Virus record (IMG/VR): IMGVR_UViG_3300033153_005115
Coordinates: 1 to 46,121 of that record
Source: a virus
Length of the DNA stretch: 46,121 nucleotides
Strand: one strand, 5' to 3'
Shown: one piece after another, positions 19,867-27,605 of the stretch
Layout of the letters: the number at the start of each line of letters is the position of its first letter
Position numbering within the stretch: position 1 is the first letter of the stretch
Notes under the pieces: model-generated
Databases searched by the model: none
Seen by the model: only the letters and a program-made list of their open reading frames with translations
Told to the model about the DNA's origin: nothing
Program-made: the position numbers and the translations under genes

Positions 19867-20086
19867 GTTCTCCTTTATTGATTCTTGCTCCATGCTCATA
19901 TGATTTACCTGCAATGTAAGCTGTGAACCCAACCATCAATATTGCGGATAATTCTTTAATATAAATATCTTTAATCACTATATTAAAAAAATTTCCATCT
20001 AACACAGCAAGTACGCTAATAAATAAAGTAAGCCACACAATTAAACTTGGTCTAATAAACCTACTCAATCTATTATCAGGTTTCAT
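19853..20086 (-). CDS. Holin (3TM-holin-like)
   Basis: The 77-aa protein begins MKPDNRLSRFIRPSLIVWL, the typical start of the phage 3TM holin family (RxSRFxRPxL). Hydrophobic segments follow at about residues 14-32 (SLIVWLTLFISVLAVLDG) and 46-61 (LSAILMVGFTAYIAGKS), and it ends with a short charged tail (YEHGARINKGEHDVE). It would form membrane lesions that release the muramidase. GAGGATTATCACAAATG supports the start; the gene overlaps its neighbours by 4 and 14 bp. Confidence 0.85.
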   Translation of the reverse strand: MKPDNRLSRFIRPSLIVWLTLFISVLAVLDGNFFNIVIKDIYIKELSAILMVGFTAYIAGKSYEHGARINKGEHDVE

Positions 20087-20430
20087 TTGTGATAATCCTC
20101 ACATATTTTAATATCTAAAAGAGTGTCGTCACAATCTTTTCTTAATAGCCTGACCTCTATCCCTAAACTATACATAACATCGGTTAACTCATTCATACGC
20201 TTATCTTGTTTGTTTGAGTTATCAGTGATCACTTTATTTGTGCGAATAGATGCCATAGTGAGTTTATCAATGTTTGAATTTAGGTTTGTAAACTCTGTAA
20301 TAGCCCTTGCTTTAAGTGCAGGTATCTCTGTTGTTGTAACACCGATCCAACCAAACACTCCGGTTAATGTAAATATTAATAAAGCAGTTATAATTGCACC
20401 TGATCCAAATTTCTTTACATCTTGACCCAT
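20083..20430 (-). CDS. Membrane-anchored coiled-coil protein, 115 aa
   Basis: Start at ATG 20430 (TGATG overlap with the upstream stop; AAAGG nearby). The 115-aa protein has an N-terminal membrane helix (GAIITALLIFTLTGVFGWIGV, about residues 10-30) and a long coiled-coil region (ALKARAITEFTNLNSNIDKL to NKQDKRMNELTDVMYSLGIEVRLLRKD), then a short Cys-containing end. It precedes the holin and may be a lysis regulator or an additional spanin-like protein. Function uncertain. Confidence 0.75.
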   Translation of the reverse strand: MGQDVKKFGSGAIITALLIFTLTGVFGWIGVTTTEIPALKARAITEFTNLNSNIDKLTMASIRTNKVITDNSNKQDKRMNELTDVMYSLGIEVRLLRKDCDDTLLDIKICEDYHK

Positions 20431-20759
20431 CACGTAGCCTTTGTCGTTTCATAAGTTAATTCATACTGAGCAACGGGAACTCTTATATCAGCATTGCCTG
20501 TATCTGTTTGATAAATTAGCAATAAGTATTCCCCTAACCAATCTGTTGTGTCACCATGAGGGATAGTGAATGTGAATGAAAGATCATCACCACTCCTAAC
20601 TAGATCACCTGAAGAAACCTCATTGTTATCAGGATCAGTTACCACAAAAGATAACTCTTCAGTAGCCCCCCACACTGTCTCATCTTCATGCCCTAAAGTC
20701 TCAGTGAAACTTGTTCCTTGATATAGTGTGGCAACATCTTCTCTTTTAACATACAACAT
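20430..20759 (-). CDS. Hypothetical virion-associated protein, 109 aa
   Basis: Start at ATG 20759. The 109-aa protein is acidic and beta-rich, in the style of an Ig-like or jelly-roll domain (LYVKREDVATLYQGTSFTETLG; LSFVVTDPDNNEVSSGDLVRSGDDLSFTFTIP; GEYLLLIYQTD; VPVAQYELTY). It is the last gene before the lysis cassette and overlaps the preceding gene by 14 bp. It may be a small tail or fibre subunit; no named family is recognised. Confidence 0.75.
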   Translation of the reverse strand: MLYVKREDVATLYQGTSFTETLGHEDETVWGATEELSFVVTDPDNNEVSSGDLVRSGDDLSFTFTIPHGDTTDWLGEYLLLIYQTDTGNADIRVPVAQYELTYETTKAT

Positions 20760-20997
20760 CAACTAACCCTCTCTTTCTTACTATTATAGCAGTAGTTTCA
20801 CTCACTCTTGATATTTTAACAACATCTTTCCGTTTTATGGTGCTGATGGTTGATATTTGTTTTATCTCGGTAACACCTTTAGAAGTTATCTTTTTAATGT
20901 CACTATAAATAACAACCTCACCACCACCCACGCTAAGACAAAGATATTCTCTAAGAGTAGAAACACCTGCTTCACATATCTTTTCTCTTATGGTCAT
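20746..20997 (-). CDS. Hypothetical protein, 83 aa
   Basis: Start at ATG 20997, overlapping the stop of the 369-aa gene (ATGA). The 83-aa protein has a helical N-terminus (TIREKICEAGVSTLREYLCLS) then repeating beta strands rich in Ile, Val and Thr with Lys/Arg (KKITSKGVTEIKQISTIST; KDVVKISRVSETTAIIVRKRG). It sits between a tail protein and the 109-aa protein. No function is recognised; a small tail-tip component is possible. Confidence 0.73.
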   Translation of the reverse strand: MTIREKICEAGVSTLREYLCLSVGGGEVVIYSDIKKITSKGVTEIKQISTISTIKRKDVVKISRVSETTAIIVRKRGLVDVVC

Positions 20998-22103
20998 GGA
21001 CAACCACTCTCAGCATCCAACACTGCTTGACCAATAGCATATGGGTTGTTAAGCCCTTTTACATCAAGGATAACGTTAGCACCGCCATTATTAACAACTT
21101 CACCATTACCACTAATTATAAAAGTACCCTCAGTACATGAGGCATCAATAATAAACACGCCACCTAAAATGCCAACACCAATTTCATTTTCAGCGTTAGT
21201 GCTGTTTTCAATCGTAATGATGCCTGTCCATTCTGTCATGATCACATCTTGGTGTCCACTTGCCAAATCAATAATAGGTAAGCTATGATGATTTCCAATA
21301 GTACACCCATGTATTTTTATTGGTTCAATACCACTTGATGTTATTCGACCTGTTAATGATGAGTAGCTTATAGTGCCACTAAAATACTCTATATCACCTA
21401 CAATACAATCGTCAACAGAACTATTGCCATCAAAGACACCAATGATAAATAAATCTCTAAAACGTGTTTCAACACATACTGCTTCAGTTTCAATATTGAG
21501 TACAGTCATTCCTGAGTCTATACCCTTTACTTCCAAGTATGATACATCATCACCTGCACCCAATGTTAAATCCTTAATAGTCATGATCGTACTAAGACCA
21601 TTCCTACTTGCTATTTCTACAGCTTGTGGTATATTCCCTGATGGATGCCCTAAAGTTCCAATAGGGGTAACAACACCACTTTGCCCTTTAATAACATCAA
21701 CAACAACTCTATCCATATAAGCCATAGCCAATAAGGTAGAAAGATCCTGTAGACCTGCTGAGTTGTTTGGTCTAATTGAAACACCATTTACTGCTGAGTA
21801 GTTGTGAATATTTGTATTTGCACCATCAAAGAGAACTGCGTAAGAACCTGCTTCAAACACTACAGAATAATCCCAATAGTTGATGAGGATGGTTTTACCT
21901 AAGATAACATCACCTGTGTCAATGGTTGGGTAATACGTTGCTATTTCGGGGTAGGATAACCCTTCCCCTTGAAGCCATGTTAATTCCCAACACTGCTTTA
22001 AAAAATCAAAGAGGTCAAGTTTGTATTTATCAGGCGACAAGTAGACTAGATCTGCTTGTGGCACTGTTATAACACCAGACTCCCAATCTACTTGATACGC
22101 CAT
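20994..22103 (-). CDS. Tail-tip or tail-fibre-associated protein, 369 aa
   Basis: The 369-aa protein opens MAYQVDWESGVITVPQADL followed by YKLDLFDFLKQCWELTWLQGEGL. From memory this N-terminus is shared by a group of phage tail-region proteins (MAYEVDW-type). The rest is a series of short beta strands with many Gly and Asn (for example EAGSYAVLFDGANTNIHNYS; GVSIRPNNSAGLQDLS), as in a beta-helix. It lies in the cluster of large beta-rich proteins downstream of the tail hub, so it is probably part of the host-recognition apparatus. Confidence 0.78.
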   Translation of the reverse strand: MAYQVDWESGVITVPQADLVYLSPDKYKLDLFDFLKQCWELTWLQGEGLSYPEIATYYPTIDTGDVILGKTILINYWDYSVVFEAGSYAVLFDGANTNIHNYSAVNGVSIRPNNSAGLQDLSTLLAMAYMDRVVVDVIKGQSGVVTPIGTLGHPSGNIPQAVEIASRNGLSTIMTIKDLTLGAGDDVSYLEVKGIDSGMTVLNIETEAVCVETRFRDLFIIGVFDGNSSVDDCIVGDIEYFSGTISYSSLTGRITSSGIEPIKIHGCTIGNHHSLPIIDLASGHQDVIMTEWTGIITIENSTNAENEIGVGILGGVFIIDASCTEGTFIISGNGEVVNNGGANVILDVKGLNNPYAIGQAVLDAESGCP

Positions 22104-22107
22104 ATTA

Positions 22108-23844
22108 TTAACCTGCTCTTGAAAGATTCACCGTAAATGCAAATCCACCTGACCCAATAGTACCTGCGATAATTTGGAAGGTGTCGGGTGCGGTTGGATC
22201 ACCTTGTCTAGCCCATCCATACACATCAATAGGGGTAGATTGATAAATCAATGAACTTGATAATGACTTAGCAGTACCACCACCTGTAGGTGATTGATAG
22301 AAAAACGCAACGTGAGCAGGGTCAGAAGCAGTGATATCACCTGATATTGTGCCTGTCAACGTAAATCTTACACCACTCCATGAAGAGTATTCATAATATT
22401 CTCTTGAAGTCTCTCCTGTTCTAAGAACACCAACCCAACCTGTTTGTGGAACATCTGCTGAAATAGCATCAACATCTATGAAGGCATCACTTGCAGTACC
22501 ACCTGCACAAGAATAAGTGTCGAACTCAATCGCAGACACCCCTGCCTTTTTAAGTGCCAAGATCACATGAGGATCATCACCTGCATCAACTGCATTAATT
22601 GTACCTGTAATTGGTACGTTGTTTGGTGGAATAACTGCATTACCATCAAGGTCTTTAAATGAATCGGCAGAAGTAACTTGTGCAGGTTCAAAACCAATAC
22701 CATCAGCACCAATCCATGCACCTGTAAATGTACCTGTGTGGTTAGGGTTTGTTGAAATTAAGACAGGTGTGCCTGAAACATCAACTGTACCTGTACCTGC
22801 ACCGGTGACTGTTAAAGTATCGGCAGGGAACACACCTGTATTTAAATGGAGAATCAATCTCGCTGTGAGTGTGCCATCTGTATCATCAACTGCCACCAAG
22901 TTACCTGTACCTGCTGTAGCCCCTGTACCCCAAGAAAGAGTTTCATTTTGTACTAATGTACCTGTACCTGCATCAATTACACAATCATAAAGTCTACCTG
23001 TCCAAAGTTCACCATCAACCCCATAAAGAGTATCAGTCGTATCTTCACATAATGTAGCTTTTACAAACTCATAAACTGCTTTTTTAGTAGCTTGTGTACC
23101 CCAATGCCATTTACCAATATAAGGCTTATCACCATTACCGTCAAGGTCAATCAAATTGTACCCATCAGTATTTGAAACATCATATGCTCTTACTGTTGCA
23201 ATAAGTGCTGTTGTATTCTGAGGATCATCATTTGATGTAACAGATGCAACTTTCTCCCCAAGACCCATAGTAGTTCCCCAAATAACAAATTCATATAGCC
23301 ATTTGTTGAGTTTTACATGAACCAAACTATTGTCTGTCTCAACTCCACCGTCTATGATTTTAATCATAATCCTTGCAAGTGTGTTTGAATCAGTAGAGTT
23401 TTTACCGTTACCCCAATGAGAAGTAAGCAATACATTGTTTTGAAGAACATTAATTGGAACAGAACCATCTGTCTTACCAAGTATTTGTAATCCACCCCAA
23501 ACATCATCACCATCATTTTGAGATACAGAACCTCCAAAGTGATATTCAATAACCTCTGCTGTTACGTTGTAGTTTACACCAAACTCTGTAGTGTGATCAT
23601 ACAACGTAATAATTTGATTTTGTGCTTCAGCTTTTGATGGGTTTGGAAACGAAAGGTTAATTTCATCATCACCACTAATTGCAAAATCATAAGCTATTTT
23701 TTGTAAAGCTCTATCAAGCCATTGAACGTGAAATGTGTCTCCACCTGAAACGTAAGTTATTGCTCCACCTGAAGCCACTTTAAATTGTGCCAACCAAGCC
23801 GTCACTGCTGTGGTTGCATTTGCATCTGAATCATATATTGCCAT
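22108..23844 (-). CDS. Large beta-rich virion protein, 578 aa (tail fibre/tip)
   Basis: The 578-aa protein has a short N-terminal domain (residues 1-70, NATTAVTAWLAQFKVASGG), a long middle of mixed strands and helices, Gly/Thr-rich repeats (GTGTLVQNETLSWGTGATAG; TLTVTGAGTGTVDVSG, around 300-370), and a C-terminal part with GWARQGDPT and GTIGSGGFAFTVNLS. That last segment is shared with the neighbouring 534-aa protein. AAAGGATATTAGATG supports the start. It probably forms a fibre or tail decoration. No enzyme motif is visible. Confidence 0.77.
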   Translation of the reverse strand: MAIYDSDANATTAVTAWLAQFKVASGGAITYVSGGDTFHVQWLDRALQKIAYDFAISGDDEINLSFPNPSKAEAQNQIITLYDHTTEFGVNYNVTAEVIEYHFGGSVSQNDGDDVWGGLQILGKTDGSVPINVLQNNVLLTSHWGNGKNSTDSNTLARIMIKIIDGGVETDNSLVHVKLNKWLYEFVIWGTTMGLGEKVASVTSNDDPQNTTALIATVRAYDVSNTDGYNLIDLDGNGDKPYIGKWHWGTQATKKAVYEFVKATLCEDTTDTLYGVDGELWTGRLYDCVIDAGTGTLVQNETLSWGTGATAGTGNLVAVDDTDGTLTARLILHLNTGVFPADTLTVTGAGTGTVDVSGTPVLISTNPNHTGTFTGAWIGADGIGFEPAQVTSADSFKDLDGNAVIPPNNVPITGTINAVDAGDDPHVILALKKAGVSAIEFDTYSCAGGTASDAFIDVDAISADVPQTGWVGVLRTGETSREYYEYSSWSGVRFTLTGTISGDITASDPAHVAFFYQSPTGGGTAKSLSSSLIYQSTPIDVYGWARQGDPTAPDTFQIIAGTIGSGGFAFTVNLSRAG

Positions 23845-23858
23845 CTAATATCCTTTTT

Positions 23859-25463
23859 TTATCTTGGTTCAAGAGAAACTTGTATATCTACACCTGTTGA
23901 AGATATTGTTCCACTAAAATCTTTTTGAACATAATCAATTCCTGTTAAGTCCATTTGTCTAGCCCACCCTATAAAAGCTACTCCATTATAGGTTGATGCA
24001 ACGGATTCGGCATAATCACCATCACCATTTGTAGTTCCACTAATAATTGTGGCTTTAGTGTCGTCACGCAATATCATCACGTTTGCATCAGGGATTCCAA
24101 GCCCACTTTGAGCATCTTTAACTGAAATTGTAATAGGCAAAAGACCTGCAACTACATTCACTATTGCACCATCTGATTTTATGGATGGAGTTGTAGCTCC
24201 TGAAGCGACTGAAATAGTTACCGTTCCTGTAGTGGCACTTATATAAATATCTTCATTACCTGTGCTTGTAGGAGTCACAGGACTTCCTGAAACACCTGCA
24301 TCGTAATCGTGTGTAACAACATTCCAATCCATTGTTCCATCACCCACAGTAGTAAGCTCTGTGGCATGGTTAGAACCATCTGAATAGAATTCTGTATCGT
24401 CTAGCTCTGCCAAATCTGTAACAACTGTAGATACAGCATCAGGGCAATTAGAGAATTTAGCTCCTGTAAATACACCACCACCTAAAGTAACTAAACCACA
24501 TCTTGTAAAGTTAAAAGTTAAACAAGTAGCATTGCTTTGAAATATAAATGTACCTAAATCATTAAATGTAAAATTATCCCATGTTAGTGTGGCATTATCA
24601 ACCATTTCAAAATCACCCTTTGAAATTGGTGCTGAACCTGTAATTGAAGTTTTAACTCCATTGATTGTAATACCCGATAATGTTAATGCTGAGTCTGCAT
24701 GATTTATCTCAATTTTATTGAACCCACTTGCAATTCTAGGCGTATCTACCAAGTTAATTACAACATCAGAATCAGTCATTGTAATCGCTGAACCTGTCAA
24801 CCCTAAAGACATTAACCCCTTCCAAGCGTAAGAGTTACCTTTTAATTCAAACAACCCCCACCTTGCAGTAACAGCATCGTTTGCTAGAGCCATCCCATTA
24901 AAAGTACACCCTGTTCCTGATACTTGTATCTCACCCCTACCATATCGAATCGCATCTATGACATGAGGAGAACCTTTAGATATTTTTGCTCTCATGTTTG
25001 GCATTGAACCAAATAACCTATAACTCCCTGCAACAGGACTACCATCAGTTTGATCAGCACTTAATTCAGGATCAATAGCTGTGTTTTGCCAACCACCTGA
25101 AGGATAATTCCCAAAATCATCACCAAGTGCGTTCCAATAATTCATATTTCCCGATGTTGAACCGATACCTATCCTCATTCCACCTGCTGACCATGAATAG
25201 ATATTCGTTCCGGCATCAAACTTTTGCCAAACAAAAAAAGCCCAACCGCTTGTCCATGTTACATCTGCACCGTTATCCCATTGAACACCACAAGTTTGAT
25301 TTAATGCCTGTGCTGTTGCTTGATCTATTGCAATACTGTTGTGATAATAATTTTCAGTAGTTTCAGAAGGTGCTGAACCTGTAGTATGACCAATTAACTC
25401 AACCCAATCTGCATCACTATCTGCCAAGTTAAATGTTTGCAGGTCTGTTGCATATGTAGCCAT
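23859..25463 (-). CDS. Beta-helix-like virion protein, 534 aa, with carboxypeptidase-regulatory-like domain
   Basis: Residues 1-200 form a jelly-roll-like head (ATYATDLQTFNLADSDADWVEL; WTSGWAFFVWQKFDAG). The middle (about 200-370) is a run of short beta rungs typical of a right-handed beta-helix. Residues about 445-534 look like a carboxypeptidase-regulatory or Ig-like domain (TISVKDAQSGLGIPDANVMI, SGTTNGDGDYAESV), ending YNGVAFIGWARQ and GTISSTGVDIQVSL. This end is related to that of the 578-aa protein. A likely receptor-binding or tail-decorating protein. An extended -10 lies upstream at 25490-25498. Confidence 0.78.
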   Translation of the reverse strand: MATYATDLQTFNLADSDADWVELIGHTTGSAPSETTENYYHNSIAIDQATAQALNQTCGVQWDNGADVTWTSGWAFFVWQKFDAGTNIYSWSAGGMRIGIGSTSGNMNYWNALGDDFGNYPSGGWQNTAIDPELSADQTDGSPVAGSYRLFGSMPNMRAKISKGSPHVIDAIRYGRGEIQVSGTGCTFNGMALANDAVTARWGLFELKGNSYAWKGLMSLGLTGSAITMTDSDVVINLVDTPRIASGFNKIEINHADSALTLSGITINGVKTSITGSAPISKGDFEMVDNATLTWDNFTFNDLGTFIFQSNATCLTFNFTRCGLVTLGGGVFTGAKFSNCPDAVSTVVTDLAELDDTEFYSDGSNHATELTTVGDGTMDWNVVTHDYDAGVSGSPVTPTSTGNEDIYISATTGTVTISVASGATTPSIKSDGAIVNVVAGLLPITISVKDAQSGLGIPDANVMILRDDTKATIISGTTNGDGDYAESVASTYNGVAFIGWARQMDLTGIDYVQKDFSGTISSTGVDIQVSLEPR

Positions 25464-25489
25464 AGAAGTCCTTTTACTTAATTGTTCAT

Positions 25490-25498
25490 ATTATAACA
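25490..25498 (-). promoter_or_regulatory. Extended -10 before the 534-aa gene
   Basis: On the minus strand TGTTATAAT (TGnTATAAT) lies 27 bp upstream of the start in a 41-bp spacer. It is preceded by CATAATTAATATG, a partial version of the palindrome seen in other late promoters. No good -35. Confidence 0.45.
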
Positions 25499-25504
25499 TA
25501 TTAA

Positions 25505-27124
25505 TTATGGAAATATAATAGGTCTTGTAGCAATCTTTTCATCATCCATATTAAACTCTTGGTCTATAATGATCATGTTGCCTTGTGCATCTGCTGTTGG
25601 TGTTTCAATAGGCACTAAACATCTATTCCCCACAATAGCACTTGGTATTCCATATAATGACGGCATTTCTTCAATGATATAACCAAAGTCTTTACTTATT
25701 GCAACAGTACCCATTGAATACCAATTATCAGCAACTTGTACTTTTTTTGTATTTTCAGGTATAAATGGTGCTAAATAAAATGATTTACCTTCTGTTGTAG
25801 ATGCTGTTCCAACCAAATATCTGTATGATCGCACATAAAAATCGTCCTGATAATACCAAGAACATTCAACATACCCCCCTGTTCTATTTTCCCAATAATA
25901 AGCAACAGAATCACCATTACCACCATCTACAAAATAACCATCACCAAACGCAATTCCTTCTCTAACATTCAAGAAAGCACTGCCCAAATTAACTTCTGAT
26001 GGCATTGTTAATAATTCACCTCTTGCACCAAGTGGACTTTGCCCACTCCATGACGTAGCACCTGCATTATAAGGTGTTCTTGGTAACACACTTGTTACCC
26101 CTGTGAAATGATTTAACCCCTCTGTTAATTCTTCTGCACCACTTGTGATGTTTTTTGAAATTGTGCTATACCCACCCTCTTGCCTACTCACCGTTCCTGA
26201 AAAATCAAAATACCCTGTTAGTAATGTCCATGTACTCCACACCCAATGATTTTGTCCATCATGCCAATAATATTCCCAATACCCTAAATCATACACTTCT
26301 GTTAAATCAGCATCATATCCCCAACCGTCCACACAAAGTTCATTTTTAGCACTCTCTACCGTTCCAAAATCATCAGGGTATAAATCATCCCATTCATCAA
26401 TATTTGAAGGTTCATCTCCTGTTAATGTGAACCAAGGGCGGTACATATATCTTTTAGATTGCACCAAATCATCAAATGGATGGGAGTGATAAGTACCATC
26501 CCATTCTGTGCCTGTTGTCCAATATGTATCTTCTGTATATGCAAAGGGGTGTGATAAAGCACTTGCATCTGTAACGACTGATATTTCTTCTAAGATTATT
26601 GAGCTAATATACACCACTTCATCAGTTGATACAATAGCAATGTTCTTTAATCCACTTGTTGTATCAAATGCTTCTAAAGAACAATCATTAATATCTAAAT
26701 TACCATCACTAAACGCATCTAAATTTGTGTACACACCAACACTTATGAGATTGCTTATATCCCCACTTGATGCTGAACTGTAATTAATAATTGCTATTAC
26801 AGGTCTTTCGCTTCCGTTTGGTGGTGTGTACCACCCAAGCACGATTAAATCAAGTTGTCCATGATTTATAATATCCCTTATTTTGCTAAAACCTTTAACA
26901 TACAAAGTAGGTGGTGGTGGTAACTCTATTGCATCCCTATCATCCACACACCTAACCACAAAACATGAATCATTATAATCATCACTTGTGGTTATTGAAA
27001 AACAATCTTTATCTTGTGTAGATACTGAAAAACATTCACCTGTTATATTTGATGATGGACAACCACTATATGATGCTTTAGCTATCGGCACACCCTCATT
27101 CCAAATGTCTTTAACCTCTGTCAT
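25505..27124 (-). CDS. Hypothetical tail-region protein, 539 aa
   Basis: The 539-aa protein is acidic, Trp- and Tyr-rich, with a Cys-rich N-terminal segment (SGCPSSNITGECFSVSTQDK, CFSITTSDDYNDSCFVVRC), a PPPP stretch near 71-75 and a domain with DLIVLGWYTPPNGSERPVIAI. The middle is full of Trp (YWEYYWHDGQNHWVWSTW). Later parts (NVREGIAFGDGYFVDGGNGD; GGYVECSWYYQDDFYVRSYR) look like a ligand-binding domain. The start overlaps the previous stop (ATGA). Position between the hub-like protein and the fibre genes suggests a tail-tip component. No family is recognised and no reverse transcriptase is present, so a diversity-generating target is not supported. Confidence 0.77.
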   Translation of the reverse strand: MTEVKDIWNEGVPIAKASYSGCPSSNITGECFSVSTQDKDCFSITTSDDYNDSCFVVRCVDDRDAIELPPPPTLYVKGFSKIRDIINHGQLDLIVLGWYTPPNGSERPVIAIINYSSASSGDISNLISVGVYTNLDAFSDGNLDINDCSLEAFDTTSGLKNIAIVSTDEVVYISSIILEEISVVTDASALSHPFAYTEDTYWTTGTEWDGTYHSHPFDDLVQSKRYMYRPWFTLTGDEPSNIDEWDDLYPDDFGTVESAKNELCVDGWGYDADLTEVYDLGYWEYYWHDGQNHWVWSTWTLLTGYFDFSGTVSRQEGGYSTISKNITSGAEELTEGLNHFTGVTSVLPRTPYNAGATSWSGQSPLGARGELLTMPSEVNLGSAFLNVREGIAFGDGYFVDGGNGDSVAYYWENRTGGYVECSWYYQDDFYVRSYRYLVGTASTTEGKSFYLAPFIPENTKKVQVADNWYSMGTVAISKDFGYIIEEMPSLYGIPSAIVGNRCLVPIETPTADAQGNMIIIDQEFNMDDEKIATRPIIFP

Positions 27125-27273
27125 AATGAAAAAGGTGCAATTACGACTATTGGTATATCTCGCACAAAACTCGCTATTTTAGTACCACTTGCTTTTTTAC
27201 CCTTTGCAATAGATGTCGTTGCCAACACCATTTTAGTGATAGTTGTTTTCAAATCCTCATTTTTACTGCTCAT
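27121..27273 (-). CDS. Small tail-region protein, 50 aa
   Basis: Start chosen at the ATG at 27273 (GAGGGATTAGATATG), giving 50 residues beginning MSSKNEDLKTTITKMV; a longer frame upstream would lie within the end of the 113-aa gene. It is basic in the middle (SIAKGKKASGTKIASF) and hydrophobic at the end (IPIVVIAPFSL). Coupled on both sides: overlap of 11 bp upstream, ATGA downstream. Function unknown. Confidence 0.68.
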   Translation of the reverse strand: MSSKNEDLKTTITKMVLATTSIAKGKKASGTKIASFVRDIPIVVIAPFSL

Positions 27274-27604
27274 ATCTAATCCCTCGTATTGTGGTCTTAA
27301 CTGAAACTTTATCAATAGCAGAAGATATACTTTTCACTAAGTATGGCAATGCTCTTACATTGATGATTTCATTTTTTGTGAAGTCTGTTTTATGTGTGCC
27401 AAACCTCACTTCTCTCATCTTATACGAACTCTTTAAAAATTCACTATTAGCTCTTTCCAATGCACGATCATAAGAGTCAAGCAATGGATCAGATATAACA
27501 ACTTCTCCTGTATTCCCATTTGATATTTGGAACTTCCATTCTATTAATGGTACTAATTCAGCTTTTGTATCTTCTGTAATTGTTTGTGATGTAATTTGAA
27601 ACAT
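27263..27604 (-). CDS. Hypothetical tail protein, 113 aa
   Basis: The 113-aa protein begins FQITSQTITEDTKAELVPLI, a beta-rich start, then has NGNTGEVVISDPLLDSYDRA, a helix (LERANSEFLKSSYKMREV) and an ending with strands (NEIINVRALPYLVKSI, VSVKTTIRGIRYEQ). AGGAGCTTAAAATG is a strong start. It directly follows the 586-aa hub-like gene and may sit with it at the tail tip. No family is recognised. Confidence 0.76.
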   Translation of the reverse strand: MFQITSQTITEDTKAELVPLIEWKFQISNGNTGEVVISDPLLDSYDRALERANSEFLKSSYKMREVRFGTHKTDFTKNEIINVRALPYLVKSISSAIDKVSVKTTIRGIRYEQ

Positions 27605-27605
27605 T

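Noticed and set aside
25505-27124. Diversity-generating retroelement target in the 539-aa tail protein
   Set aside because: The C-terminal part looks like a ligand-binding domain, but there is no reverse transcriptase gene and I saw no template/variable repeat pair.
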